Source of the DNA: Deltaproteobacteria bacterium
GTDB lineage: Bacteria; Desulfobacterota; Binatia; UBA9968
NCBI GenBank assembly: GCA_016210115.1
Contig: JACQUW010000212.1
Coordinates: 1 to 33,933, forward strand
Direction: 5' to 3'
DNA length: 33,933 nucleotides
Translations under genes and position numbers: made by a program
Part shown: piece after piece, positions 8,082 through 16,051 of the stretch
Layout of the letters: every line of letters begins with the position of its first letter
How positions within the stretch are numbered: the stretch's first letter is position 1
The notes under the pieces: generated by a model
Seen by the model: only the letters and a program-made list of their open reading frames with translations
What the model was told of the DNA's origin: nothing
Database searches by the model: none

Positions 8082-9701
8082 CTAATCAGGCGTTGGACGC
8101 CCTCCCACAAATCCTTTTTTCCTGTCCTCCTCCGTCAGCCAGGCCCGAAGGAGGCGCACGCTCATTTGATGATAATCGCGGGCTATCTGAACGAGCTGCT
8201 CGCGCCGAGGATCTGAAACGACTTCGACTTTCTTTAGCTCGCCCGAGATTTTCTGCACTTCGACCCGCGAGGCCGGGGGACCTTCCGCGATTGAAGAGGC
8301 CTCTCGCTTGGCTTTTCTCTTCGCCGAGATCCGTTTCACGACACTTTTCATGAGAAGAAGAAAAAGGAGAGCGCCGGCTCCGATCCCGATCCGTATAGGA
8401 GAGGGCAACCAATCGCCAACCTGCACAGCCGGCGTTTCTTCGTTTTTGCCGCCCGCTGGTACTGGAATGGGAAAATTCACGACTTCAATCTGATCGCCTC
8501 TTTCTTCATCAAAGCCGACGGCCTTCATGACGATGGCCTTGAGCGCGTCGATCTCTTCTTTAGAACGCGGCGAATAAACGTTGTTCTGATACTTGCCATC
8601 CACCATGACAGCTACCGATAGTCGTTTGATTTGACCGCGCGGTTCGGAAATCCTGCTTGTGGTCCGTCCGATCTCGTAACTGGTCATTTGGTTGCTCCTG
8701 CTGGGTGTGGCCTCTTTCGGTTTCTCCGCGGTTTTCTTGCCATCCCCTCCAGGAACATTGGATTGCACACCGGGAACACCGCTCGCCGGCGTCGAAGAAC
8801 CTTCGATCGACTGCTGCTGACTGCGCACAACCTGCCCTGACGGATCGAATTCCTCCCGGGTCTGTTCCATCTCCTGAAAACTCAGTTGGACGTTTACGCG
8901 CGTAATCGCCCGGCCCACCCCGAGAACCGGCTCCAGCATAGTTTGGACTCGCGTCTCCAGCTCTTTTTCGTACTCCGACCTGAGACGGTGAAGATTATCG
9001 GGCTCAGTGCCCCCTCCCCGCGCGTCGAGGGACGTCAAAAGACGCCCTGAAGTATCCACGACGGTAACTTTCTCGGGCGCAAGACCCGGTACAGAGGTTG
9101 CCACAAGCCGGACGATGCCGCGACTCTGTTCGCTCGTCAGGTTAGCGCCGGGTCTCAGCTCTACCACTACGGAGGCAGAAGGCTTCTCTTCGGGACCGAG
9201 AAAGCCTGAGCGGTTGGGCAAGGCCAGATGAACGCGACTAGACTTGACCGGCTCCATAGCGTTGATGGTACGTGACAGCTCACCCTGAAGAGCCCTCAGA
9301 TAATTCACCCGCTGGGTGAATTCACTCACTCCAAAGGAGCTGTGCTCAAAAATTTCGAAACCCACTCCGCTTCCCATGGGAAGCCCCTTGCCAACAAGCT
9401 CTAGCCGGGTCCGATCAAGAACATTCTTCGGGACATCAATGACAGAGCCATCACTACGCAGTCGGTAAGGAATTTTTCGCGCCTCTAGCTCCCTGAGCAC
9501 GGCCGCTGCATCCTGGGGCGAAAGTTGCGTAAATAGGGGCCGATAAAAAGCCTGTTGCAAGAAATACCGGCCAGCGAAAACGGAGCCAAGAAAAACAGGG
9601 ATTCCAACAAACAGCATTTTCTTCTGTTGCGGTGAGAGCGCGGAGAAACGCGACAGCAGTCTCTTAATTTGATTTAGCGCCTGAATCATGCCATCCGACA
9701 C
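8082..9701 (-). CDS. fliF: Flagellar MS-ring protein FliF
   Basis: FliF (539 residues) builds the inner-membrane MS-ring on which the flagellum assembles. It has a transmembrane helix near residues 29-48, a periplasmic YscJ/FliF region (YRLRSDGSVIDVPKNVLDRTRLELVGKGLP; VEFTQRVNYLRALQGELSRTI-type segment; SSRVHLALP), a Pro/Ser/Gly-rich loop, and a second membrane helix near residue 450. The cytoplasmic tail ends in the FliG-binding region. The frame begins with a GTG; an ATG four codons later is an alternative, and neither has a strong ribosome site. It is followed by fliG at 14 nt. Confidence 0.96.
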   Translation of the reverse strand: MSDGMIQALNQIKRLLSRFSALSPQQKKMLFVGIPVFLGSVFAGRYFLQQAFYRPLFTQLSPQDAAAVLRELEARKIPYRLRSDGSVIDVPKNVLDRTRLELVGKGLPMGSGVGFEIFEHSSFGVSEFTQRVNYLRALQGELSRTINAMEPVKSSRVHLALPNRSGFLGPEEKPSASVVVELRPGANLTSEQSRGIVRLVATSVPGLAPEKVTVVDTSGRLLTSLDARGGGTEPDNLHRLRSEYEKELETRVQTMLEPVLGVGRAITRVNVQLSFQEMEQTREEFDPSGQVVRSQQQSIEGSSTPASGVPGVQSNVPGGDGKKTAEKPKEATPSRSNQMTSYEIGRTTSRISEPRGQIKRLSVAVMVDGKYQNNVYSPRSKEEIDALKAIVMKAVGFDEERGDQIEVVNFPIPVPAGGKNEETPAVQVGDWLPSPIRIGIGAGALLFLLLMKSVVKRISAKRKAKREASSIAEGPPASRVEVQKISGELKKVEVVSDPRREQLVQIARDYHQMSVRLLRAWLTEEDRKKGFVGGRPTPD

Positions 9702-9757
9702 AGCCTATCGCTCCCAGGTCTCAAGCTCTCGTCCGACGCGCCCCAGCCTCCGGAGGC

Positions 9758-10063
9758 TCACACCTGCATCCGAAGGATTTCCTGATACGCCTCCAGAATC
9801 TTGTTTCGTACCTGCATCATGAGACGGAATGACACGTCTGCCTTTTCCAGGGCCACCAAAGTCTCTTGCAAATCCCCTTTGCCGCCTGCAACTAATTGAC
9901 GGATTGATTGGTCCGCTTTCTGTTGGAGATCATTGGCCTCTCCCAAAGCATCGTTAAGGTAGGTGGAAAAACTCCCTTTTCCAAAAGGGGTGGAACCTCC
10001 GGTTTTCGGCTCGTAGCCCCCAATCGATGAGGTAACGATTTGCGTCGTCTGTTTAATATCCAT
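9758..10063 (-). CDS. fliE: Flagellar hook-basal body protein FliE
   Basis: The 101-residue protein has the conserved FliE C-terminal half: DALGEANDLQQKADQ, then GKGDLQETLVALEKADVSFRLMMQVRNKILEAYQEILRMQV. FliE joins the MS-ring to the proximal rod. AGGAG lies seven bases before the ATG. It stands 20 nt after flgC and 56 nt before fliF, the common flgB-flgC-fliE-fliF order. Confidence 0.95.
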   Translation of the reverse strand: MDIKQTTQIVTSSIGGYEPKTGGSTPFGKGSFSTYLNDALGEANDLQQKADQSIRQLVAGGKGDLQETLVALEKADVSFRLMMQVRNKILEAYQEILRMQV

Positions 10064-10083
10064 ATCGATGCTCCTGAAAAACT

Positions 10084-10536
10084 TTATCCCATGCGTCCCA
10101 GATCCAAGAGGCGACGGATCATGGTTTTTGTAGCGTTAAACGCGGCCAGATTGGCTTCGTAAGACCGAACCGCAGACATGAGATCAACCATCTCTTCGAG
10201 ACTATTGATGTCGGGGTACAAAACATAGCCGTCGGGATTCGCATCGGGATGTTGCGGTTCATAGACCTTCCGCGGCGGCCGCCCGCTTTCACGGACTCCA
10301 GCGACGTGAACCGTCAAAATCCCGTGCGGTAGATTTTGGGATCCAGCAGCAGTGAGCGCGGAGATCGTCTCCCGGAAAGGCACGGCTTCAAAGATCACAT
10401 CGCGCCTTTTATATGGCCCTCCCTCAGGGGAACGGGTTGTCTCCGCGTTAGCCAGATTCCCGGCTATGACACTCAGCCGAACTCTCTGCGCGCCCATCCC
10501 TCCAGCGCTCACGCCAAAAATCCTGAACAGATCCAT
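10084..10536 (-). CDS. flgC: Flagellar proximal rod protein FlgC
   Basis: The 150-residue protein starts MDLFRIFGVSAGGMGAQRVRLSVIAGNLANAETT, with the rod-family NLANAxTT motif, and ends in the FlgC pattern YVLYPDINSLEEMVDLMSAVRSYEANLAAFNATKTM. It forms part of the proximal rod with FlgB and FliE. The ribosome site GGAG-rich tract lies immediately upstream, and flgB ends 6 nt before the start. Confidence 0.96.
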   Translation of the reverse strand: MDLFRIFGVSAGGMGAQRVRLSVIAGNLANAETTRSPEGGPYKRRDVIFEAVPFRETISALTAAGSQNLPHGILTVHVAGVRESGRPPRKVYEPQHPDANPDGYVLYPDINSLEEMVDLMSAVRSYEANLAAFNATKTMIRRLLDLGRMG

Positions 10537-10542
10537 ACCTCC

Positions 10543-11019
10543 CTATCTCCTTCCTTCGCCGATTGCATACCGAAGCGCGCCAAATTTCCGTGAAAGCAGA
10601 GTCACGCTCGTCTCATGCAGCAGCGAGTTTTCCAACAGGACCGCGATTTCTCGATCCAATTCGACAGTGTTGCGATCCAGCCGTCCCTCGGGTTCGTAAC
10701 CTGCTCTCGATGGCTGCAACAGAAACGACGGTTCCAAGACCGTGCTGACTTCGCTGACGGCGGGTTTCAACGCCGGATGAGGCGGATAAAAATTTCCAGC
10801 GATCAGCGGCGTCCCTGGTCCCCCTATCCGGCCCGTGCTTCGGTTATCGGCTTGCCCAAGGCTCTTCATCACCCCGGCAAAATTGATATCCCGAGGGCGA
10901 TATCCCGGAGTATCCACATTAGCGAGGTTCGCAGTTATCAATTCGTGCCTCGCTGCCAGTAGCCTCATGGAAACCATCAGCAGCTGATCCGCAAAACTGA
11001 AAAGGTGGAGACCCGCCAT
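10543..11019 (-). CDS. flgB: Flagellar proximal rod protein FlgB
   Basis: The 158-residue protein has the rod motif ELITANLANVDTPGYRPRDINF (about residues 26-47) and an FlgB-like C-terminus with RNTVELDREIAVLLENSLLHETSVTLLSRKFGALR. The ATG directly abuts the stop of the flrC-like regulator gene. Its GGGAGGA ribosome site lies within the last codons of that gene, so the structural genes are translationally coupled to their regulator. This is a slightly unusual linkage: in Vibrio the flrBC genes are a separate operon from flgB. Confidence 0.95.
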   Translation of the reverse strand: MAGLHLFSFADQLLMVSMRLLAARHELITANLANVDTPGYRPRDINFAGVMKSLGQADNRSTGRIGGPGTPLIAGNFYPPHPALKPAVSEVSTVLEPSFLLQPSRAGYEPEGRLDRNTVELDREIAVLLENSLLHETSVTLLSRKFGALRYAIGEGRR

Positions 11020-12447
11020 TTATGATTCCTCCCGATATTGCCTCAACTTATTCCGGAGGGTGCGGACGCTAATGCCCAGCAACTTCGCCGCTTGAGTCCG
11101 GTTCCCGTGGACTTCATCCAGGACTTTTGCGATAAGGCGTTTCTCCATTTCCCGCACTGTTGAACAGCTTTCGATCGCTTCTTCATTCGGAGGCTGCTCA
11201 GCCTCAAGCGGCCCGATCTCAGCGCCGTTTAAAACGGGACGTGACGGAGTCACCCACTCGGTTCTTGCAGAGCCAATTGCCGGCCCGTCAGCGAATATTC
11301 CAGTCGTGATCTCCTCCTCGATAAACAAATGCTCCGGCCGAATCGAATCCTCTGCTGCGACAATGGCAGCACGCTCCAAGACGTTAAACAACTCCCTGAC
11401 GTTCCCTCTCCACGGATGGGCTTTAAGCCGGTGCACCGCTTCAGGTGAGAGGACCTTTTTATATCCATTACGGCAAAAAAAAGTGCTGGCGAGCAATCCG
11501 ACGTCTCCTGTCCTCTCGCGGAGCGGCGGAAGGCGTAAAGGAATGACATTCAATCGGTAAAAAAGATCCTCCCGAAACGCACCCTGACTCACCATTTCCT
11601 GGAGATCTTTGTTTGTCGTCGCGATCACACGAATGTCTACGGGACAGGGCTTCTTTCCTCCCAGTCGGTCAACTTCTCGCTCCTGCAAAACCCGCAGGAG
11701 CTTGGGTTGGAGACCGAGAGGGATTTCCCCGATTTCATCGAGCAGCAGGGTTCCGGTATGAGCCAGCTCGAACTTACCGAACTTGGTTGAAACCGCGCCG
11801 GTAAATGCGCCGCGTTCATAGCCGAACAATTCAGATTCCAGAAGCCCCTCCGGGAGCGCCGCACAATTCACCGCCACGAAAGGCCCTGTGCTGCGCCGGC
11901 TCTGAGTGTGAATGTATCGCGCGAGGAGCTCCTTGCCAGTGCCACTTTCACCTCGAATAAGGACGGACGCCTGCGATCGCGCCACCTGCGCGGCAAACTT
12001 GAGGAGCGCCTGCATTCTTGGATTGCAGGTGATGATTTCCTTCCCATCCTGTTTCGGCAGCTCGCCGTACTGCTGCTTCTCGCTGTCTTGCGTCAGTGCA
12101 GCCTCGACCAGGCTAACGAGTTCTCGATAAGAGAAGGGCTTAACGAGAAAATCGAAGACCCCCATCTTCATTGCCTCTACGGCTTCCGGCACAGTCGCGT
12201 AGCCGCTGATCATGATAAAAGGCAGTGCCACTCCCGCCTCATGAGAGCGCCGGACCAAATCCAGGCCATTTATGCGCGGCATTCTCACGTCGCTGATGAC
12301 AAGATCCACCCCCCCTGCCCTGATTGTCTGGCTCGCGTCCGCGCCGTCTTCACACGAAACTGTCTCATAGCCGGCCGTCTGGAGAGCCTCATCCAGAGCG
12401 TTGCGCATGGTCGGATCATCATCCGCGACAAGTATTCGCTTCGCCAT
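11020..12447 (-). CDS. flrC: NtrC-family sigma-54 response regulator (FlrC/FleR-like)
   Basis: The 475-residue protein has all three NtrC-type domains. The receiver is at residues 1-120, with the acidic pair near 9-11, phospho-acceptor Asp53, Ser81 and Lys103. The AAA+ domain has Walker A GESGTGKE at 166-173 and the sigma-54-contacting GAFTGA loop at 213-218. The C-terminal Fis-type helix-turn-helix is NRTQAAKLLGISVRTLRNKLR. All key residues are present, so it should be a phosphorylation-dependent activator of RpoN promoters. Its start overlaps the kinase gene by 29 nt, and flgB follows immediately. By analogy with FlrC/FleR it should drive late basal-body and hook genes; the fliK promoter is the candidate target in this window. 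Confidence 0.9.
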   Translation of the reverse strand: MAKRILVADDDPTMRNALDEALQTAGYETVSCEDGADASQTIRAGGVDLVISDVRMPRINGLDLVRRSHEAGVALPFIMISGYATVPEAVEAMKMGVFDFLVKPFSYRELVSLVEAALTQDSEKQQYGELPKQDGKEIITCNPRMQALLKFAAQVARSQASVLIRGESGTGKELLARYIHTQSRRSTGPFVAVNCAALPEGLLESELFGYERGAFTGAVSTKFGKFELAHTGTLLLDEIGEIPLGLQPKLLRVLQEREVDRLGGKKPCPVDIRVIATTNKDLQEMVSQGAFREDLFYRLNVIPLRLPPLRERTGDVGLLASTFFCRNGYKKVLSPEAVHRLKAHPWRGNVRELFNVLERAAIVAAEDSIRPEHLFIEEEITTGIFADGPAIGSARTEWVTPSRPVLNGAEIGPLEAEQPPNEEAIESCSTVREMEKRLIAKVLDEVHGNRTQAAKLLGISVRTLRNKLRQYREES

Positions 12448-13699
12448 AACTCTCTTCCTCAGAACTCAGACGCGGCCTTTCGTCCACGGGCAAGAAGATC
12501 GTAAAGCTGCTTCCCTGGCCAGGCTGCGATGAAACTTCGATAGATCCCATATGGACTCCGATGATCTTATGGGCCAACGCAAGCCCCAATCCGGTCCCGT
12601 TCGGTTTAGTGGTAAAGAACGGATCGAAGATTTTCTCTCTATTCTCTATGGGAATTCCCATCCCCTGATCCCTGACAATGATCTCTATGGTCCGATACAC
12701 GCGGCCATTCACCGAGTAGAACGGCGAAAGTCTGGCGGCGATGCGTATCCGCCCTCCATGGGGCATGGCCTCGGTGGCATTGACGATCAGATTGAAAATA
12801 GCCTGGGTGAGAAGCGCGCAATCTCCCCACAGCGACGGCAGGCGTGGTTGAACGTGGAAGGTCAGCTTCGTTTTTTCATCCTTTAACAGAGGTTGACAGA
12901 TCTCTTTCACTTCCCTCATCAACACTGAAACAGGCAGCGATTCCGCACAGATCGAAGGTTCAGCGACAAACGACAGCAGACGAGATAGCGTGGTATAAAG
13001 GCGCCGGACCGCGCCGAGGATCTCTTCGGCAAGCCTTTTGGTATCACCCTGTTGTCTTTCCTTGAGAAGAGACGCGTAGAGCTCGATTCCTCCAAGCGGG
13101 CTCTTGATTTGATGCGCTACCTCAGCCGCCATTGAACCCAAGGCGGCAAGCCGGGTTGATCTCGCTGCTTCAGCTTCAAGTCGTTTGAGGCGGCTGATAT
13201 CTTGAAAAACGAGCACGTAGCCACTGCTTTGACCACCAGTCATGATTTTCGAAATGGCGAGATGGATCGGAGTGACCTTCCCGTTTGCGTCACGCACTTC
13301 CCGTTCGCAATCCAGCGGGAGAAAGTTGCTTTCGCGCTGCATAAAGCACGAAAGCAACTTTTCACCGACCAGCTCCGAGACGCGCTCGCGGTCCACCTCC
13401 CCCATAAGTTTTCTAAGCCGTTGGTTGGCAAATGTTGGCCGGAGATCCTGATCCAGAACAAGAACACCCGCCTTGAGACTATTCAGGATCGAGGAGAGAA
13501 AGCCGCGCGCATCCTCTCTCTCTCTCAAACTATTTTCCAGTTGCTGATTTTTTCTCTCAAGCTCGTCTCTTAAGGTGGCGACACGCTCCTCCAGACGACG
13601 GTACTCCCGGGTCAGTTCAAGACTGCTGGAGTGAAAACCCGCAACAATCTGTTTGAGCGTTTCCAGTCCGCTCTTTGGGGATTCCAGAGCCTCGGACAT
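12419..13699 (-). CDS. flrB: Cytoplasmic PAS-type sensor histidine kinase (FlrB/FleS-like)
   Basis: The 426-residue kinase has no membrane helix. A coiled-coil N-terminus (about 1-65) leads to a PAS domain (about 66-170, with ILNSLKAGVLVLDQDLRPTFANQRLRKLMG). The HisKA box GSMAAEVAHQIKSPLGGIEL follows, with phosphorylated His196. The HATPase domain has its N-box around Asn307 (FNLIVNATEAMPHGG), DQGMGI at 344-349 and GTGLGL at 368-373. It is the likely phosphodonor for the overlapping response regulator gene. A GAGGAG ribosome site precedes the ATG, and a sigma-54 promoter lies about 30 nt upstream. A cytoplasmic kinase of this type is thought to sense basal-body assembly state rather than an external signal (family knowledge). 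Confidence 0.9.
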   Translation of the reverse strand: MSEALESPKSGLETLKQIVAGFHSSSLELTREYRRLEERVATLRDELERKNQQLENSLREREDARGFLSSILNSLKAGVLVLDQDLRPTFANQRLRKLMGEVDRERVSELVGEKLLSCFMQRESNFLPLDCEREVRDANGKVTPIHLAISKIMTGGQSSGYVLVFQDISRLKRLEAEAARSTRLAALGSMAAEVAHQIKSPLGGIELYASLLKERQQGDTKRLAEEILGAVRRLYTTLSRLLSFVAEPSICAESLPVSVLMREVKEICQPLLKDEKTKLTFHVQPRLPSLWGDCALLTQAIFNLIVNATEAMPHGGRIRIAARLSPFYSVNGRVYRTIEIIVRDQGMGIPIENREKIFDPFFTTKPNGTGLGLALAHKIIGVHMGSIEVSSQPGQGSSFTIFLPVDERPRLSSEEESYGEANTCRG

Positions 13700-13726
13700 A
13701 ATGTGTGTCTCCTCATGCGGCCATTA

Positions 13727-13742
13727 CGCAAGGGCCATGCCA
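13727..13742 (-). promoter_or_regulatory. Sigma-54 promoter for the flrBC-flgBC-fliEFGHIJ unit
   Basis: On the minus strand this reads TGGCAT-GGCCC-TTGCG. It matches the RpoN consensus at TGGCA, the G after the -24 box, and TTGC, with exact spacing. The predicted transcript start is near 13716, giving a 17-nt leader that contains the GAGGAG ribosome site of the kinase gene. The 230 nt between it and the upstream activator gene would hold the enhancer sites. It fits activation by the receiver-less regulator encoded just upstream, as FlrA/FleQ do for flrBC/fleSR. Confidence 0.7.
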
Positions 13743-13972
13743 GCAGCATCGAACGCCGAGCAAGTGTTCCCGATCGCATGCTGATTGGGATTATTCTGGT
13801 GAACGCGTGGTTGTTCGAACGCCTCTCTCTCCGGTTGAAGAGGCTGAGCGCGGTCGTGGCGTTGAAGGCTCGCGCACGAATGTTGGACGGCTTGACTCAT
13901 CACAGGAAAACCCGGAAGTTTTCCAGCAGAATGATTGTGAGGGAATGGCCGGGATTAAATCTTGCTCGCAGC

Positions 13973-15106
13973 CTATGAAGCTGTCAAAGAAAAATCGCGC
14001 GGTGTCACATTTCTGACGAATGCATTGCCTGAAGCCGCATCCATACCATTGCCCCGATGGAGCAAAAGCCCCCGCTTGCGAAGCCGCTCGACCAGAGTGG
14101 TTCGGTTTAACCGCAGGAGCTCAGCCGCAAGCGTCTTGTTGCCTCGAGCCCGCTTCAAAGCATCGAGAATTAGCTTATTTTCAATCTCTCGAAGGAAGCC
14201 GTCGAGATCCATCCCTTCGGGAGGCAAGCTCAGCTCCTCAACAAAAACCGGCTCTTCGCCTCCGCTGGAGCCGCTCTGAATGTAATCGAGAATGTCGCGG
14301 CAACGAATCACGCCGTCTTCATTAAGCACTACCAGTCTCTCTACGAAGTTCTCTAATTCCCGCACGTTTCCCGGCCAATGATATTCTTCGAGTCTGCGCA
14401 GGGCTTCTTCTTCGATGCTTTCGAGGCATTTTCCCTTCCTTTGTCCGTGGTGTCGCAAAAAGTGGGTTATCAGAAGCGGTATGTCGCCACGCCTCTCACG
14501 CAAAGGCGGAAGACAGACGGGTAGAACATTCAAGCGATAATAGAGATCTTCGCGAAAGCGCCTCTCCCTGACAGCCTGGGACAGTTCACGGTTGGTTGCC
14601 GCGATGACACGCACGTCGACCTTTACGGATTTATCGCTGCCCACCGGCTCGAACTCCCGCTCCTGAAGGACACGAAGGAGCTTCACCTGCAGTTTTGGGC
14701 TCATTTCGCCAATTTCATCGAGGAAAAGAGTTCCGGCATGGGCAAGCTGAAACCGCCCCTGACGTGAATTCATCGCTCCTGTGAAGGCGCCGCGCACGTG
14801 GCCGAAAAGCTCGCTTTCCAAAAGTTCTTCGGGAATTGCCGCACAGTTTACAGGGACAAAAGCCTCGGCCGCGCGCGGGCTCATGCGATGAATCGTATGC
14901 GCCACCAACTCCTTTCCCGTTCCGCTTTCTCCGGCGATGAGAACCGTAGCATCCGACGCCGCAAACTTTACACAAAACTCAAAGATCTGACGCATCGCCA
15001 CACTCTTGCCCACGATACAACCAAAAGCGCAACCCACAACAGAGTAGAGCGAACACAGCTTTTCATCTGCACAGGCTGATGTGAAATCAACGAAGTTAGC
15101 TTTCAT
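13973..15106 (-). CDS. flrA: Receiver-less sigma-54-dependent flagellar master activator (FlrA/FleQ role)
   Basis: From the ATG at 15106 this is a 377-residue enhancer-binding protein. About 30 N-terminal residues carry no visible receiver domain. The AAA+ module has Walker A GESGTGKE at about 59-66, GAFTGA at 106-111 and Walker B LFLDEIGE at 127-134. A C-terminal Fis-type helix-turn-helix, NKTLAAELLRLNRTTLVERLRKRGLL, follows. The frame is open to a GTG at 15274, but the extra 56 residues look non-coding and include a possible promoter, so I prefer 15106 (AAGGG nearby). Classical FleQ/FlrA proteins have a degenerate receiver-like N-domain that binds c-di-GMP or FleN; this one has almost none. 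The flagellar role is inferred from its position above flrBC. Confidence 0.75.
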   Translation of the reverse strand: MKANFVDFTSACADEKLCSLYSVVGCAFGCIVGKSVAMRQIFEFCVKFAASDATVLIAGESGTGKELVAHTIHRMSPRAAEAFVPVNCAAIPEELLESELFGHVRGAFTGAMNSRQGRFQLAHAGTLFLDEIGEMSPKLQVKLLRVLQEREFEPVGSDKSVKVDVRVIAATNRELSQAVRERRFREDLYYRLNVLPVCLPPLRERRGDIPLLITHFLRHHGQRKGKCLESIEEEALRRLEEYHWPGNVRELENFVERLVVLNEDGVIRCRDILDYIQSGSSGGEEPVFVEELSLPPEGMDLDGFLREIENKLILDALKRARGNKTLAAELLRLNRTTLVERLRKRGLLLHRGNGMDAASGNAFVRNVTPRDFSLTAS

Positions 15107-15212
15107 CCGGCGCCCTTTCGATAACCCATATTTTTGGGAGAGCGTCCTGTCTCGGGAAGAAAATGCCGCCACTTCCACTAACACCCCCCCGCCTTTGGCG
15201 GTTCTTTTGTCA

Positions 15213-15228
15213 AGCAAGCGATGGGCCA
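15213..15228 (-). promoter_or_regulatory. Possible sigma-54 promoter upstream of the master activator
   Basis: On the minus strand this reads TGGCCC-ATCGC-TTGCT. It has a perfect -12 box and one mismatch in the -24 box, with correct spacing. A start near 15202 would give a leader of about 95 nt to the ATG at 15106. It would imply autoregulation or a further activator. Near matches of this quality occur by chance more often than the two other promoters reported here. Confidence 0.4.
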
Positions 15229-15300
15229 AATACACATCTCTCCGGTATATCGTCAGGGAATTTGGTGATTTCACTGGTCTTTTTGCCGTGTGCTAAAATG

Positions 15301-15586
15301 TTACGTTGGCGGAAACGCCAGTTTTTCCCAACCGTTTATGTCAATTATTGAACACTTCTGGCAGGAAAAGGCGTGATTTGGCCTACTTTCGTCAACATTA
15401 GGCCGGGCGGGGAGCGTCTGAGCGCGGGCAATGATCGGTTCTTGCCGCGAATCGTGAGTTCCTACAGCACGGGTAGGGAAATTGTTTCCCACGGCCCGTG
15501 AATTGTTACTGGAGTCGTTCCCCCGGCACCTGACACTGGGAAAGAGTATCGGCGATACCCACGGCAGAATATATCGGCCCGCAACG
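15301..15586. other. Non-coding stretch with three strong stem-loops
   Basis: I see no convincing gene between the activator and the small secreted protein. The stretch is rich in self-complementary sequence. At 15307-15320, TGGCG-GAAA-CGCCA (a GNRA-capped stem) is followed on the plus strand by GTTTTT, which looks like a rho-independent terminator although no plus-strand gene precedes it. At 15422-15449, CGCGGGCAA pairs with TTGCCGCG with one bulged G. At 15468-15500 there is a two-part stem, CACGGG...CCCGTG enclosing GGGAAA-TTG-TTTCCC. It could be a leader RNA of the activator gene, an ncRNA or a terminator cluster for the flanking minus-strand gene. Confidence 0.4.
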
Positions 15587-15895
15587 TTATCGGCGCGGAA
15601 ACCTGCGCGTAACGTAGGGATAAACGCCCACTGGGTAGTATTGGCTAGACTCGCGCAAGACGTCTCGGCCATGGCCGGTGGAACGAAATACACGGCCATC
15701 GGACGTGGTCCAGCTGCTAGGGTATTCTGCTCCAAAAGGAGTATACGTCGTCTTTTCTGCCTCGAGCATCATCTGGATCGTCTGGTCACTGACTCCCGCT
15801 TTTCTCAGGGCAAGGACCTCCTCAACCGTGAGTGCAGATGCCTGGGCGGCAATGACAACAAACGCGAAAGCCAAAGTTAGAATTCTTTGCGACAT
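15587..15895 (-). CDS. Small secreted protein of unknown function
   Basis: The 102-residue product starts MSQRILTLAFAFVVIAAQASA, a clear Sec signal peptide with likely cleavage after ASA. Next comes a short helical segment LTVEEVLALRKAGVSDQTIQMMLEAE, a pattern I associate with small envelope proteins in which a helix-turn helps dimerise or bind. The remainder is Tyr/Arg-rich and low in complexity. I do not recognise a named family. An ATG five codons upstream (15910) overlaps the AGAAGGA ribosome site of the chosen start, so the latter is preferred. The gene is divergent from glyoxalase II. Confidence 0.6.
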   Translation of the reverse strand: MSQRILTLAFAFVVIAAQASALTVEEVLALRKAGVSDQTIQMMLEAEKTTYTPFGAEYPSSWTTSDGRVFRSTGHGRDVLRESSQYYPVGVYPYVTRRFPRR

Positions 15896-16017
15896 GGTTT
15901 TCCTTCTCATAGCACAACTGCACGATCAAGCCCAGACCGGCGATTGCCCTGAATTCGAGGCGAAATATACCGGGGGGGTGTGCCGGCCAAGACGCGAGCG
16001 AACACAAACGCGCGCCC

Positions 16018-16045
16018 TTGTAACGGATTTCTTATTTGGTATAAG
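16018..16045 (+). promoter_or_regulatory. Predicted sigma-70 promoter giving a leaderless gloB transcript
   Basis: TTGTAA (16018-16023) and TATAAG (16040-16045) are separated by 16 nt. The -10 box matches five of six consensus bases. It ends 6 nt before the ATG at 16052, so transcription would begin at or next to the start codon. No Shine-Dalgarno sequence precedes this ATG, which agrees with a leaderless message. Confidence 0.4.
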
Positions 16046-16051
16046 TTTTCC

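Noticed and set aside
15360..15560. c-di-GMP riboswitch for the flagellar activator
   Set aside because: The stem-loops are suggestive, but the conserved GEMM core and tetraloop-receptor sequences are not visible.
15301..15735. 144-codon minus-strand frame overlapping the small secreted protein gene
   Set aside because: It has no recognisable features and overlaps a gene with a clear signal peptide and ribosome site; it also runs through the stem-loop region.
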